Source of the DNA: Cordilura impudica | Taxonomy: Eukaryota; Arthropoda; Insecta; Diptera; Scathophagidae | Length of the DNA stretch: 64,000 nucleotides | Assembly: GCA_963682025.1 (NCBI GenBank) | Contig: OY821519.1 | Coordinates: 98,453,085 to 98,517,084 of the forward strand | Direction of reading: 5' to 3' | In this document: positions 10,543 to 22,609 of the stretch, in pieces | How the letters are laid out: each line of letters starts with the position of its first letter | Numbering within the stretch: position 1 is the first letter of the stretch | The notes under the pieces: generated by a model | The model's database searches: none | Told to the model about the DNA's origin: nothing | What the model saw: only the letters and a program-made list of their open reading frames with translations | Position numbers and translations under genes: made by a program

Positions 10543-11305
10543 TCTGTGGTTTTCTAGAATAACCGCGTATGTCATAAAATCAAAATGTTCAGGGGAGCCA
10601 AAAAACATTATATTTGAAATTACGGGCACGATATAAAGTCTTTAGAGCTTTTTATTTAACAGTCCTGTAGATATGGGCAATAAATACTTTATATAAAGTT
10701 TTGAGTCAAAAATCTTAAGCGGAATAGATCCTAGAGAAGGACGAAAAAGCAATATGTAAATTACACTTAAAGTGTGTACAGACAAAACAACTTATGTCGA
10801 CAAACGTCGTATTCTTTGAAAAAGAAAACTACCAATGCAACCACCCATGTAGACATAAGTTGTTGTTGCTTGAAATATGGATTTTTGTGTTCATCCACAA
10901 AAAGTTAACGGGACTTAGTATGAGAATATAACAACGTATCAAGAATAAAAGTGACAAAAAATAACAGAAATAAACACAAAAGTTTTTATAAGTGGTTATA
11001 AACTGAAAAATAATCCAAAATTATTTTGGATTTTTTTTCATTAATAAAAACATATGTCGCTATGTGTCGTTTTCTGACAAAATAATTTGTCAGTGATTAA
11101 ATGTAGGTTGACATCGTCGATAGTGCTGCAAATTAATTTAATAAACATTTAAGTTACGTCGTTATTTAAAGAAAAAACTCAGATATGGTCAATATTTAAA
11201 AAAAAATTTAACACATGTAAATAGCGTTAAAAAATAATATATTTGGCATCGTTAACTCAAAACTGACAAAAATTGACATACGCGGTTATTCCAGAAAACC
11301 ACAGA
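10543..11305 (+). mobile_element. MITE copy 1, complete, with 31-bp terminal repeats
   Basis: The ends are TCTGTGGTTTTCTAGAATAA and, inward from the right, TCTGTGGTTTTCTGGAATAA, both continuing into CCGCGTATGTC. It is flanked by TATA on the left and TATA on the right, consistent with a TA target. It has no coding capacity. Copies recur at 32614 and 59162. Superfamily is uncertain; a TA target would fit Tc1/mariner. Confidence 0.82.
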
Positions 11306-12389
11306 TATATTGTACTAAAATTTCTGCCAGTTAAGTTTAAAACTATATTGATGAAAATTTATAATAAAAAAAAAAAATAAATAAATCAAAATAACAAATT
11401 AAAATTCAGAGTTGTAGAAAAAAAATTAATAAAAACAAGTTCTTACAAGGGTTACTCTATGCATTTTTTGAAATGTTTTTTAACAAATCAAAATTTAAAA
11501 AAAAAGAAAACATTTAACGCAATATAAAATTCAAACGCAATATTAACGAACTCCTTTAAAGCTCCATAATAATTTCCACATAGTGTTAGATCTAGCATCT
11601 CTTCGCTAGGCTAATGAAACAACTCTTAAGAATATGATAAGTTTAAACATATGTCTGCAATATAAATTGTATGCATTATTGTTGATACTCGTGCATTTGT
11701 TAACAAATATTATATGAAAAGTTATCTAAACGTTTGGCCGGTGTAAGTTCACAATTTGTTGCTACTACAAAAACACACATACTAAACTACTGCATTTATG
11801 CTTAACTGCACTTGTTTACAAATTCCATGAGTTTTGAGGATGAGAGTTATCTGTGTTCATAAGGGTGACAGCTATTTGTTAACACTAAGTTTAGGGAGGT
11901 GTATACGATGGCTAATAAAAGATCAATTGAATTAATCTTAATGCAAGAAAAGTGAAAAAAGGATAATTGATATTAAAATACGATGAACTGATATTGGATT
12001 AATAAAAATTTTAAAAAGTTTATGTGTATTAGTGAAAAAAAAAAACAGAGATACATACTCTTTCTAGAAAAAGTATCCGCATACCTAAAATTGGAACTGA
12101 CACTACTGAATAATACAAAAAAAATAAAAAATAACTAAGCTGAATGATTTTTTTTTCCTAATTGACAATTAAGCTATTTATTAGTTTTGCAAATTTTATG
12201 AAGATAAGAAATGTAAAAAAAAATTTATAAGAGAAAGTATTCGTACATTTGAAATATTAATGCAACAAAACTAATGCCGTTTTCTTTTTTGACAAAGAAA
12301 TGCCCATTTTATTTACAGTTTTGCAAAAAGTACATCATTTTATACATTCTAAATAAAATGCAAATATGTTTTATGTATTTCTGTAAAGG
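11306..12389. other. AT-rich non-coding stretch with Tc1-type end motif
   Basis: Mostly featureless. A TCTAGAAAAAGTATCCGCATA motif near 12063 recurs as TGCTAGAAAAATTATCCGTA near 49205 and as a variant near 62090. This suggests the end of a Tc1-like element, probably the one whose coding fragment follows at 12390. Confidence 0.45.
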
Positions 12390-12590
12390 TTTACATATCT
12401 TGCCCAATTCATGATCTACTTTGGTAGCTAGTTTTGGAGCCAATAGTTTCGGGGTTTCCCTAATTTTTCGCAAAATATGGCGCTCGTCAAATGGATTGAA
12501 GATTCTGTTTGGTGCAGTTCCTCCCTTATCATGCACTCTGTTCTCGTGAACAAAGCGCGATATTATGCTCGTACTGCCAAGTTAATTAAA
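12390..12590 (-). pseudogene. Tc1-like transposase N-terminal fragment
   Basis: The minus strand reads SIISRFVHENRV, then FNPFDERHILRKIRETPKLL and APKLATKV. These are the paired-like helix-turn-helix domains of Tc1 transposases (DNA binding to the terminal repeats). The rest of the protein is not present downstream. It abuts a DINE. Confidence 0.72.
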
Positions 12591-12631
12591 ATTACCATTT
12601 CTGCTATTTTCCGGCGTGAATGACAATTTTT

Positions 12632-13420
12632 TATACCCTATACCACTATGTGGTTTGGGTATAATGACTTTGTGCTGCTGTTTGTAACTACCAAAAATAT
12701 TTGACCTAGACCCATCTTTTATTATACCGATCGAATCAGAATCACTATCTGTCAGAATCACTATCCGTCCGTCCGCCCGTCTGTGTGTCCATGTAAAGCT
12801 TGTAATCAAACTGCAGGTCGCAAATATGAATATATTTTGATGAAATTTGGTATATAAGCTTTCGTCAGCCATGGGATGAACGCTATGGAAATTGGTAAGA
12901 ATCGGTCCATGTTCAGACCTAGCCCCCATACAAATGACCCCTATGAAATCGACTTAAATTGCCATAAGATCCAAATTATCATATAAATCTTAGTCAAAAT
13001 GGGTTTGTATGTGATTACTACATCCATTAATCAGTAGTCCAAAAGTGATCCCTATGGGACAACTCTTAGTCATAGGCCCCATATAGAGCTGCTTCCCGAT
13101 CTTCACTTAAATCTATCAAAAAACAAAAATATTGCACTGATTCTCCTCAAATTTTGTTTGTATATATTTTTGCAAAATACAAGAGACCTTACCAAACATG
13201 GTCAGGATCGGTCCATTTTTGGGCCTAGTCCCCATATAGATATTGCATCCGATATGAACTTTTTCATATCTGCAGCCAAAAAAATTAAATAATATTCCAC
13301 TCAAATTTGGTTTATGCCTTTTTTTATATCCAGTTAGTAGGGCCTGAGAGATAGGGTCTCTAAACGCATGGTATAGGGTATCGTATAGTCGGTCTAGACC
13401 GACTATAATTTTCTTACTTG
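12632..13420 (+). mobile_element. DINE-1-like repeat, full length
   Basis: It starts TATACCCTATACCACTATG and ends with the perfect 24-bp palindrome (TATAGTCGGTCT joined to its complement) and ATTTTCTTACTTG. The GTCC core is short (12765-12780), next to a duplicated CAGAATCACTATC. Confidence 0.9.
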
Positions 13421-15078
13421 TTTTTGAAATGGTTTAGGTTCAACTGCTCATATGAACATATGAAGAAATGCAACTCAAATGAAAGTACCGCTATTCAGTG
13501 CGAGGATTGATCTCAAATGCTCTTAAAACTCTCCGGTCGAAATATCCTGTGAGGTATATTTGAGTTTCTGGATTGTTTTTCTCTCCGTCGCGAGACGAAA
13601 ATATAATTTTTTTTTGACACGTTTTGTTAAAAGTTTTTTATATACAAATCTTCATACAAATTTCGTTGAATTTTTTTTTTTTTTTGCTTAAAGATTCTGA
13701 TACCTTAAAGTTTCAAAAATGTGCTAGTTGAAATAAGCTGTGAGCTACTACAGTAGTTGCCATAGTTGTGTTTTTTGCGTTGTAAACAAAAAGTTTTAAA
13801 TAAAAACGTTCCGTAAGTTTTTTGAAAAAGAATTAAAATCCCAATGTGTCAAAGGTCAAAAGTTCATAATTCAAAATATTTTTTTAAAACTTTTATTAAT
13901 ATTTAAAATTATTATTCTAGCAAGTGTATCATCATTATTCCACTCTATGTGTTTTTAACTTTCATTTCCAACAACATTAATCATTCAAATAAGTGCAGCC
14001 CTATATTACATGTTTATTTTTAACTTCAAGTCAAGTGTTGTAAATGCAATTGGTGTTAGCGTAGGTCAACGTGTTGTTCAAATGCAAATATGTTTGGCTT
14101 ATAAGAGTTGGTAACAATTTTAATTTGCTTTGCCACACGTAGCAAGAAGACAAATTCATCGAAACATTTAAATCTGGGTTATAACATACTTTGTTTGATT
14201 TTTATATTTTTTTTTTTGTATGCTTTATTAAAACAAAACTAAAACATGATTATGTCATTGATTTGATAAATTGAGCAATTTCAATGTCATACCAAGTATT
14301 TGCTATTAATTTATAAATTCTGGAATTTAATAAGACAACTGATTTAACGACAATTGACACGTTACTTCTGAAACTGAAATGAAATTTGCATAAATTAAAG
14401 ATTGCCAGTTTGTTATACGGGTTTAATTGAGTAAATATTATTAATCGGATAAAAACAATAATTAAAAAAACCAGATCTCACAGTATAAAATAAATAAAAA
14501 TTTAGTCAAACATTTCACTAAAACATAGACCCTTATTTGAATTAATAATTTAAATATATAAATTTTAAAACAAACAATAACTTAGCTCACCCATTCCCGG
14601 GTCAAAGAACTTTAAAGGCTACAAAAATTTGATTACTTATTATATAAAATTTTAAATTTACCAAAAATATTCTTTTGATTAGTAAAATAAATTCCATCAA
14701 TAAAGACAAAAATGGCCATAAATTATTAACATTCAATGATTAGAATTTACAACACCAGGCGGCGGTCATTAGTCTTTTTTTGTTTGAGAAAAAGTAAATA
14801 ATTTACTTGAAATACAATAATAAATTTTATTATTCGACATTAAGCAAAATCATTAGAATAATTCTAAAAGCTGTTACAAAAATCTCGTTTGTTCTTTTTA
14901 ATATTAACCCATTTTTGGACAAAATATCGAAAGTTGACCAATACGAATGACCATTGCATTCTCTTTTAAATGAATTACAGTATCATTTAAAATATATCTC
15001 CTGGACCCTTAATAGCTCTAACTCAAAATATAGCTGTCGTAAGTGAAAATTTTCCGTTTTAAGATTATTATATATTCA
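13421..15078. other. AT-rich intergenic stretch
   Basis: I see no gene, RNA or terminal repeat in these 1.65 kb. There are homopolymer T runs (13670-13685, 14205-14218). Confidence 0.5.
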
Positions 15079-15570
15079 CTAGCAGATTCCAGCCTTCGCA
15101 AATTGTGGGAAATTTTAATTTTTCATTTAATAAATTATTGACCCTAATTTTGGACCCTATGTTCCAAAAAATTTTTCAATTCAACACCATTATTGTTGTG
15201 AATGAAAAAAACAAACTTATTTTTATTTGTAAACAACCCAGTTGGCCACGTCTTAAAGACATCCCTAATGATGGGTGCATGACAATGTAAGTGAAGAAAA
15301 CGAACGCATTTTTTTTTGGAAACACATTAACAAATTTAATAAACACACACATAGCATTGTATAATTTTATGTATGGATAGTAGTTTTATGTGTTAGTAAC
15401 TTTAAATGAGGATAACTTCAACAAAATTTAATAATCTAAAAATCTGTAAGTCTGGTGGATAGCTAAAAAAAAAATACCTTTCAAATAAGACACTTTTGGC
15501 CAAAATCGGGAGAAAACTGTTGAACAAATCATCGGTCACAAGAAATCGCTTTAGCTATTAATAATATAGA
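15079..15570 (-). mobile_element. Helitron family A, full-length non-autonomous copy
   Basis: Read on the minus strand, the 5' end is TCTATATTATTAATAGC with A before it. The 3' end is CTGGAATCTGCTAG with T after it, the canonical A/T insertion site and CTRR terminus. The GATTTCTTGTGACCGATG motif near the 5' end is shared by all family A copies. In this copy the hairpin before the 3' end is eroded. It has no coding capacity. Confidence 0.85.
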
Positions 15571-15884
15571 TAATAATGTTATCGTCCTGAACATGTATTT
15601 TGTTGCATATCGACCAAAAATTAACATACAACACTTTTTTTTAATTGAAAATACAATTGTTGTATAGTGAGGAACAAAAGTATAAAGTATGATACTCAAT
15701 ATTTTTTATAATTTATGAAAATGGACAAAATTGTTCAACTTATTTTATTTATTGTCATTTCTTAAAAATATGACACTAAGATACTTAATTCCGTTGTGAA
15801 TATTAAATAAGATAATTAAAATTAAAGTAAATTATTCAAATGTTACAATTTTGCACCACCAATATTTTCTAATTTTTTAATCCA

Positions 15885-16460
15885 TTTTATCGCTGTTTTG
15901 TCCATAAACCTTTAGCTCTCTGCAGTTCTTGCAGCCTGTTTAGCATTCTGTTACAAAGATTTGCAATCATTTCGTTCGGAATCGACTCCCAACTCGGATC
16001 CGTAGCTCGTCCACGCCATTTGAAGGTTCCGCGTACTTCGATATTTTTGCCTTTATATAACTACAAAAATGTTCCATTGGATTCATATTCCGCGACTGCG
16101 CACGCCACTTGGTTTTCTAACCAACTATTTACAATTTTAGCCGTATGCTTCGGTTTATTATCTTGCTGAAACACAACGTTTTCAGGAGAAAGACCCGATT
16201 TTCAATGGCAGCGAGTATAATATTTTGTAAAATTTCTAGGCATTGTTGCTTTTTCATAATACCATCAATTTTAACTAAGGAACCTACTTTATTTTTGGTA
16301 ATACAACCCCAAACCATTATCGAACCACCACCGTGTTTCATTGTTTTGGATGACCTGGTTTGGAGTTATGGTATGGGGATCTTTAGTCAGGTACCACGAG
16401 CGACCATCCGACTGAAAACAGGGCATGTGATATGCAATTATTATAATTAAATTCGATTGC
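15885..16460 (-). pseudogene. Tc1-like transposase remnant, catalytic and C-terminal part
   Basis: Reading from 16460 down: SDGRSWYLTKDP, then HGGGSIMVWGCITKNKVG, IDGIMKK, and VVFQQDNKPKHTAKIVNSWL with the second catalytic Asp. Poorly conserved C-terminal sequence ends with IPNEMIANLCNRMLNRLQEL. Several frameshifts separate the blocks. The missing N-terminal parts lie at 16790-17006 and 18290-18465. The whole reads as one element later broken by a Helitron and a palindromic element. Confidence 0.85.
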
Positions 16461-16479
16461 GTTATTGTCGTTATTGGCT

Positions 16480-16750
16480 TATGTCCAAAATTATTTTTCA
16501 ATTCAACACAGGGCTTTTCATACACGATTTTTAAAAAACACTCACTCACAATATTGTATAATTTTGTGTTGGTAGCAACTTTAAATGCATTTTATACAAA
16601 AAAAAAAAATTGAAAATTTAATAATCTGTTAATCTGGTGAACAGCTAATAAGAAATATCTTTCAAATGAGCTATGTTTTGTCAAAGTCGGGGTAAAACTG
16701 ACAAAGTTACATTGGTCACAAGAAATCGCCTTGCCTATTAATATTATAGA
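16480..16750 (-). mobile_element. Helitron family A, 3'-truncated copy
   Basis: The 5' end (TCTATAATATTAATAGGC on the minus strand, with A before it) is intact at 16750. The shared interior TCTTGTGACCAATGTAAC and AACTTTAAATGC on the plus strand are present. The 3' hairpin and CTAG are missing. It splits the Tc1 remnant. Confidence 0.72.
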
Positions 16751-16789
16751 TTTTAAAAGTTAACTCATTATTTTCATTTACCTAGTTCC

Positions 16790-17006
16790 TATCGTGTTCT
16801 GTCCAATTTTTATATATTTGAACAATTTCCTTTTGCTGCTGTATGTTCTTTTTGGACAAAAATGGTTTTTCTTTATTTCAGCAGCCTTGAGAGCAAATCT
16901 TTTTAAACTTCGACGAGCCGTCCACCGACTGGCATTAATTTTTAACGTTTTAGGGTTTCAGCTGAGGTGACGCAATTGCCACTTGTTAAGGCCACTATAC
17001 ACTTGT
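16790..17006 (-). pseudogene. Tc1-like transposase remnant, second HTH part
   Basis: The minus strand gives SGNCVTSAETLKR, then (after a one-base shift) INASRWTARRSLKRF, ALKAAEIKK and HFCPKRTYSSKRK. This matches the second helix-turn-helix and linker of Tc1 transposases. It joins in order with the fragments on either side. Confidence 0.7.
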
Positions 17007-17107
17007 CAAATTCACATCAAGCGTTATGGTGGTAGTAGTGAAAATTTGAATGTATGTGTGTCACCGACAAAATCTAAATTTTTTGATTTTCCATCAAGCA
17101 TGTACAG

Positions 17108-18273
17108 TAGAGTGGTCCTTGAAAAAATTAAAATGCGATTTTGGGTATAGGCGGGATCCAGTTTGTTACCTTTCCATATAAAACTAATAAATGTGAAGTT
17201 TGGGGGCAATCGGATAAAGAAAAGTCGCGCCGGAAATCGATTGAAAATTTCAAGTGTGTTTATATGGGGAAAATATGACTTTTTTTTTAAGATTTTACGA
17301 AAATTTCGTTCTATAGCATAACTTTTCCGACAAGTTGTTGCAAGAATCGGGATCAGTATTAAATTATCTATTCAAAAAGCTATAAAAATTCAAAATCGAA
17401 CCAAAAATCGCCAAGAAATAGCAAATGCCCCATACCACTTTTGTGCCAAAAAAAACCAGGTCATGACATTTGATAGAATTTTTTCAACTTTGAGAAATTG
17501 ACTAAAGCCATAATTTTTTTTTGTCTCTATACTTATAAGTAATCAGATATGAAGTATTGTTTTGTAACCACGTTCTTAACCTATTGCGCATTGAGACCGA
17601 AAATGGGAATTTCAAGTTTTAAAAAATATTCTTAAACAAAATTTTAAAAAATGGATCTGGCACTTTAAAGTTTTGTTAAGCACATGTCACAGATTAACTG
17701 TGTGAATTTTTAAGTAAATCCCTATGCCAGAATTTTTTTTGACAAGGATTTTATTTTTGCGGATTTCGAGAAAAATGGGATTTTTGTAAAATATTCTGTA
17801 AATGTACTCTTTCTAAATACTTTGTATCAAAAATTCATCACTTTTCTTCTTTTAAATGTTATATTATATAGGGTTTCGGAAAAAAATAATATGACCCCAT
17901 TCACCCTTTTGGAATTGGGGTCGCATATGACCCCAACCTAATAAAAGACAATTTATTCCAAAAATTTTCTTGGCGATTTTTTATTTGATTTTGAATTTTT
18001 ATAGCTTTTTGAATAGATAATTTAACACTGATCCCAATTCTTATAACAACTTGTCGGAAAAATTAAGCTATAGAACGAAATTTTCGTAAAATCTCAAAAA
18101 AAAGTCATATTTTACCCCATATAAACACACTTGGAATTTTCAATCGATTTCCGGCGCGACTTTTCTTTATTCGATTGCCCCCAAACTTCACATTTATTAG
18201 TTTTGTATGGAAAGGTAACAAATTGGACCCCGCCTATACCCAAAATCGCATTTAATTTTTTCAAGGACCACTG
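17108..18273. mobile_element. Palindromic long-TIR element, non-coding derivative
   Basis: Ends read AGAGTGGTCCTTGAAAAAAT on the left and CAGTGGTCCTTGAAAAAATT inward from the right. Arms of about 340 bp are closely matched, including the GCGCCGGAAATCGATTGAAA block. The centre resembles the left parts of the elements at 24.0 and 53.7 kb, for example GGGGTCATATGAC near 17920. No ORF. Together with a short flank at 17007-17107, it interrupts the Tc1 remnant. Confidence 0.85.
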
Positions 18274-18289
18274 TAATGTAGAGTGCCCT

Positions 18290-18465
18290 TTACTAGTTTT
18301 GCAAAATGCCGACTAGTACGGTCATCTATAATTCTTGGACGTCTAAGACGGGGAGCTGTATTATTTATTCCATGTTTCTGCTTTATTATTTTTCACGGTC
18401 ATATGATTTATTTTGAATTTTGCAGCTATTTTTCTTACAGATTCATTTTTTTTAAATTAATTTAT
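18290..18465 (-). pseudogene. Tc1-like transposase remnant, N-terminal HTH
   Basis: The minus strand reads AAKFKINHMTVKN, then in another frame NTAPRLRRPRIIDDRTSRHF and AKLVKG. This is the first helix-turn-helix and the GRPR-type linker of Tc1 transposases. It ends exactly where the palindromic element region begins. Confidence 0.68.
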
Positions 18466-18489
18466 TATTTCTTTATATATATATTGTAT

Positions 18490-20590
18490 CCTTTAGTTCC
18501 TATAAGGAGCATAGGGCCTGAACAAAGTTTCTCCAATCGTTTCTATTTGATGCTAGGTTCTTGATTTCACTCCAACTTTTGCCTGCTCTAGAAGCCTCAA
18601 GGTCTAGTTGCCTACGCCAAGTGTGTGCAGGCCGACCTCTTCTTCTACTGCCTGGTGGGTTCCATTCTATTGAGCTGCGGGTGACATCACCAGGTGATCT
18701 ACGTAAAGCGTGGCCAATCCAACGCCATTTCCTTTTCAGTAGTTCCGTTTGGATTCGGCTTTGATGGGTGCGTGCCCAGAGCTGTGTATTTGATATCTTG
18801 TTGGGCAAGAAAACACTCAGTATTCTTCTTAGGCATTTATTGATGAAGACTTGTAATGCGTTAATATCCTTGGTAGCCATATTCCACGTTTTGCACCCAT
18901 AAAGGAGCACAGATTTCACACACGCATTGAATATGTTGATTTTTGTGCCACGGAGATTGACGGTGATTTCCACACTGTGCTGAGTTGACCGGATGCCTGA
19001 CGAGCTGTCATGATACGGTTTGAGACGTCCTCAGACGAGCCTCCGTTCGATGTTACGATGCTACCCAGCTAGCAAAAGAGGTGCAAATCCTGGAGTTGGA
19101 TGTCTTGGATAAAGAATGGTCTGCTGCATGTGGCGTTTACTCTCATTACTTTGGTTTTGGGTATATTTATTTTCAGACCTACCCTTGCGGCTTCAGTCTC
19201 TACCCTTTTTAGGGTTTCCAACATATCTGAGTAACTATGCGTGGCATATGTCGTAACCATAGTCTAGGTCAACCAGTCGTCCTCCTAGTCCTCAAGTTAT
19301 GCCTTTGTTGTTGAACGTTGCATTTCCCATAACAATGTCTAGCACTAAGAGTAACGGAGATAAGATGCAGCCCTGTCGCACGCCAGTTTTAACAGAAACC
19401 TTATCGCTTATAGAATTTTGATGGAGTATACGGCAGTTTGCGTTCCTGAATAATTCCTGCATGATCTCAATAATTTTCCTCGGTACGCCTTTACAAGTGA
19501 GTGCTTTCCACATGGCAGTATGGACAAGTGTGTCGAAGGCCTTCTCAAAATAGATAAAGACCAGATAAAGAGGGGATCTCCATTCCACTGATTGCTCAAT
19601 AATAATGCTGATTGCTCAATAATAATGCGAAGGCTATTTATATAGTCTATATAGGATTTTTGAGCTCTAAATCCAGCCTGTTCGGAACGAAGCTCTTTAT
19701 CGAGGAAGTCAGCAATTCTTTTGAGGATAATGTTAGCAATTATCTTGTTGATCATGCTTAGAAGTGTAATTCCTCTCCAATTTTTGCATACCGTGAGATC
19801 ACATTTCTTTGTTATGTTGATGATTAGGCCCTCTTTCAGTTCATCAGAGAGTTCCGTACTATTCCATAGACGTTGTACCATATTCTGAAGCAAAAAGGCA
19901 CTTGTTTCGGGGTCTGCTATGAGAAGCTCTGGGTTGATGTTGTCAGATCCTGGAGCCTTGTGTTGTTTTAGGGCGCATATAGCGTTCATTATTTATATTG
20001 CAGTAGGGGGGGGGGGGGTTGTACGTATGTCAGTTCTCTCGGTATGGCTAGAACAATTGCATATTGGTTGGGTTATGCGTGCATCCGTCGACAACATATT
20101 GGAGTAATGTGGTACCCAAATATCGAGCTGAGAGTTTTTCGATGTGATGAGATCGCCATTGCAGTTCCGCAGTGGTTTAGAGGAAGTGAAGTTCTTGTTT
20201 GAAAGCTTTTTAGTGATTTTATACACATCTCGGGTTCTACCTGATTCGGCTGCCGATTGTGCTTCTATGGCAAGGCTTTCAGTCGATTTCCGCTTATCTC
20301 TGCGAGCGCTACGTTTGACTTTTTTGTCGATGGACCTGTGATTTTTCCGAGCGGATTCTAGCAACGTTCAATTTGGATTTTACCTCTTTTCTCATGGTTA
20401 TGAGATTCCAAGTGTCTTCGGATATCCACTGCTTTCGTTCAGGTGTTTTGTACCCAATTTTATTTGCTGCAACATCACATATAAGCTTTCTAACATTTTT
20501 GTATTCGCCTAGAAGAGTTTGGTTAGTTTCTGCTGTATTTTTTAAAGTCTGTGTGTAAGCAGTCTTAACATCAGGGTTCTTCAATTTTTG
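18490..20590 (-). pseudogene. Non-LTR retrotransposon remnant (reverse transcriptase)
   Basis: Reading from 20590 down: a pre-RT region (RKQWISEDTWNLI) and ITKKLSNKNFTSSKP. The reverse transcriptase follows: KQHKAPGSDNINPELL, NWRGITLLSMINKI, EQAGFRAQKSYIDYI, EKAFDTLVH and KTGVRQGCILSPLLL. The catalytic box appears as DLDYGYDI instead of YADD. The C-terminal part has LLYGCKTWNM and KWRWIGHALRRSPGDVTRSS, then RRRGRPAHTWRRQL and ALCSL at the end. Frameshifts and stops occur throughout. It is 5'-truncated with no endonuclease seen. The 3' end runs into a TA-rich tail near 18478-18490. I do not assign a clade. Confidence 0.88.
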
Positions 20591-22010
20591 GGAATCAAAC
20601 TAGAGGACAGCTTTCTTATCCTCTTTTAGACTCTAGCACATAATGTGTTATTGAAAAATGAAGGAACAGACTCCCCAAAATAGAATCTAGATCGGCTTTT
20701 ATATTGGTTGGACAGAGACCTTTCAAATGAAAGTATTGAGTTACATATCGGCGCCCAATTTTTTCACTGAGATCGTTTACTTTTGCTGACTCTAAAAAAA
20801 AATACTAAAGAACGTGGTACCTTGAAATTTAAAACAATATTTTATGAGGTTGTCACTTTTCACCAAAATTATTTCTTTCATACTACTACTGCCATCTGTA
20901 CGTCAGGTCGGGTTGAATTTGATTACAAGGTTTAAATAACACACTACAATAAACTCAGAAAGTGATTCTTGGTCTAGATCAAATATTTTTGGAAGTTACA
21001 AACATCAACGTCAAGCTCATAGTGGTGGAGGGTATAAAAATCATAAGAAAATATAAGAAATCATACAGTCGGTTAATATATTAATCCATATACAAATATA
21101 TTCAAATTAATATTTAATAAATGAATATTTCATTCATTAGAATTTATCCGAATAGCTGCTGAAGTTCTGCAAAAAATGTTGGGGTCTCCTTGGTTTTTCA
21201 ATATTCCGGCAATTTCTAGGACGTGATAGAAAGTAAGACGGACAAAAGGACACCACTTTATCTGAATGGATCGGTATAACGAAAATGTTAATAAAGTATT
21301 TTCGATATTAAACAAATGCAGATTTTGACAACCGTACAATATAAACCTACCAATATGGTAAACACCGAACTCACAAAAACAATACTAAAAAACAACAAGT
21401 GGAACAATTATGAAAAAAACAAAAACAAGTTGAAGAAGCTTAAAGAGTAAAACAAATGCAGAAAACACTTGAATGCACTCAAGCAAAATTCCCCCAAAAA
21501 AATTTATAAAAGCTGTAAGTAATTTTCTGGCCAATCTGTTGTTAATGGCATCTTCTAGTTGATTCGATGAACCAGTCCAGCCAGTTGATAACCCCAACGC
21601 AGAGCTACACTTAACTTAATGTTACTCCAATTGTTTTGAGGTTGCAAGCATCTTGATAAAAATCGAAACCAACAGAAATAAGCTCTTAACTTCACTCACT
21701 ACACACTAAAGAGTGGAGAGCTCTCAAGTCGCTATTAAATGACAGATAATTCTCTTACTGTACATTAAGAAGAAAACGAACCGAACGAAGCAAAACGAAA
21801 CCTAATCTAACCTTATCTTACCTTACCTTACTACCACTCACATTGTATAGTTGTTGTTGTTGTCATGTTTGTTATATGCAAGTATTTCAACAAAACCTTA
21901 AGATGCTGTTCAATCATCCATACTAACGGACTTGCTGGCTGAGTAAGCTCCAAACCACACAAACACATGTCTCCATAGATTTTAGTTTGTGGTGTTTGTT
22001 AGTGAAGCTT
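20591..22010. other. Intergenic region upstream of the lectin-like gene
   Basis: Apart from a DINE scrap at 20915-21037 I see no coding pattern. A run of ACCTTACC-type repeats lies near 21805-21835. Candidate regulatory sequence for the downstream promoter would lie here, but no specific site can be supported. Confidence 0.4.
20915..21037 (-). mobile_element. Old DINE-1-like fragment
   Basis: ACTCAGAAAGTGATTCT, GGTCTAGATCAAATATTTTT and CATAGTGGTGGAGGGTATAA match the 5' end of the family in inverted orientation. It is clearly more diverged than the other copies, and the rest of the element is missing. Confidence 0.7.
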
Positions 22011-22047
22011 TATAATACTGTTTAGTTCTTCGTTGACGGTCAGTTTA
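22011..22047 (+). promoter_or_regulatory. Predicted core promoter (TATA box and TCAGT initiator)
   Basis: TATAAT begins at 22011, and an arthropod initiator TCAGTTT starts at 22040. If the A at 22042 is +1, the TATA box starts 31 bases upstream, the standard fly spacing. No downstream promoter element is evident. It lies 480 bases before the start codon of exon 1. This is a pattern-based prediction. Confidence 0.5.
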
Positions 22048-22521
22048 GGCGCACATGCGCAAAATCTATATACAAGTTGTATTGAATATTTGTGTTTAAA
22101 TTAAGTTACGAAAAAAAAACTCTACACAACTTTCGATCTCGTTTCAACTTTGTAATAAAAAATTGTATATTTTCTTTCAACCAGTGAAACGTTTTCACTT
22201 TCGTTTTCAATAGATTTGAATATTTTGATAAAAATATAAAAAAAAAATTTCCTGTTGTTATTTCGGTATAGTTGTGTATATGCATGCAGTATTGATAAAA
22301 AATTAAAAAATAAAAAATAAAAATAAAATAGATAGATATAAAAAATAATAAGTTTTAATAATTTTTATTTCAAATAAGTATTTTGTTACTTAGAAAAATT
22401 ACAAACGAAATGTTTTTGTAAATTATAATTTTTTTTTACAAATTTATTGGATAATCAAATTTACGTTTGGAATAAAAAATAAAATTAAATAAAAACACAT
22501 TTATTTAAGTGATCAATCAGA
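22042..22521 (+). other. Predicted 5' untranslated leader
   Basis: AT-rich leader from the predicted start to the ATG. It contains short upstream reading frames, for example an ATG at 22051 with about 14 codons before a stop. They could lower translation if the leader is real and unspliced. Confidence 0.35.
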
Positions 22522-22609
22522 ATGCAAAAATATTTAATTTCAACTGTGATATTAATGCTGCAAATGTTTGGTGCTTTTGCGGCAACACCAAAACAAGTTG
22601 CAACCACAG
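22522..22609 (+). CDS. C-type lectin-like secreted protein, exon 1
   Basis: The ATG at 22522 has A at -3. It opens 29 codons encoding a hydrophobic signal peptide: MQKYLISTVILMLQ, then MFGAFAA with probable cleavage after AFA or FAA, followed by TPKQVATT. The exon ends in phase 1 at a strong donor (CAG/GTAAAG). Joining to 47816 completes an Asp codon and continues into a Cys-containing segment, so the two exons agree in phase. The product should enter the secretory pathway. Reading directly past the donor gives a stop after five codons, which supports splicing here. Confidence 0.65.
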
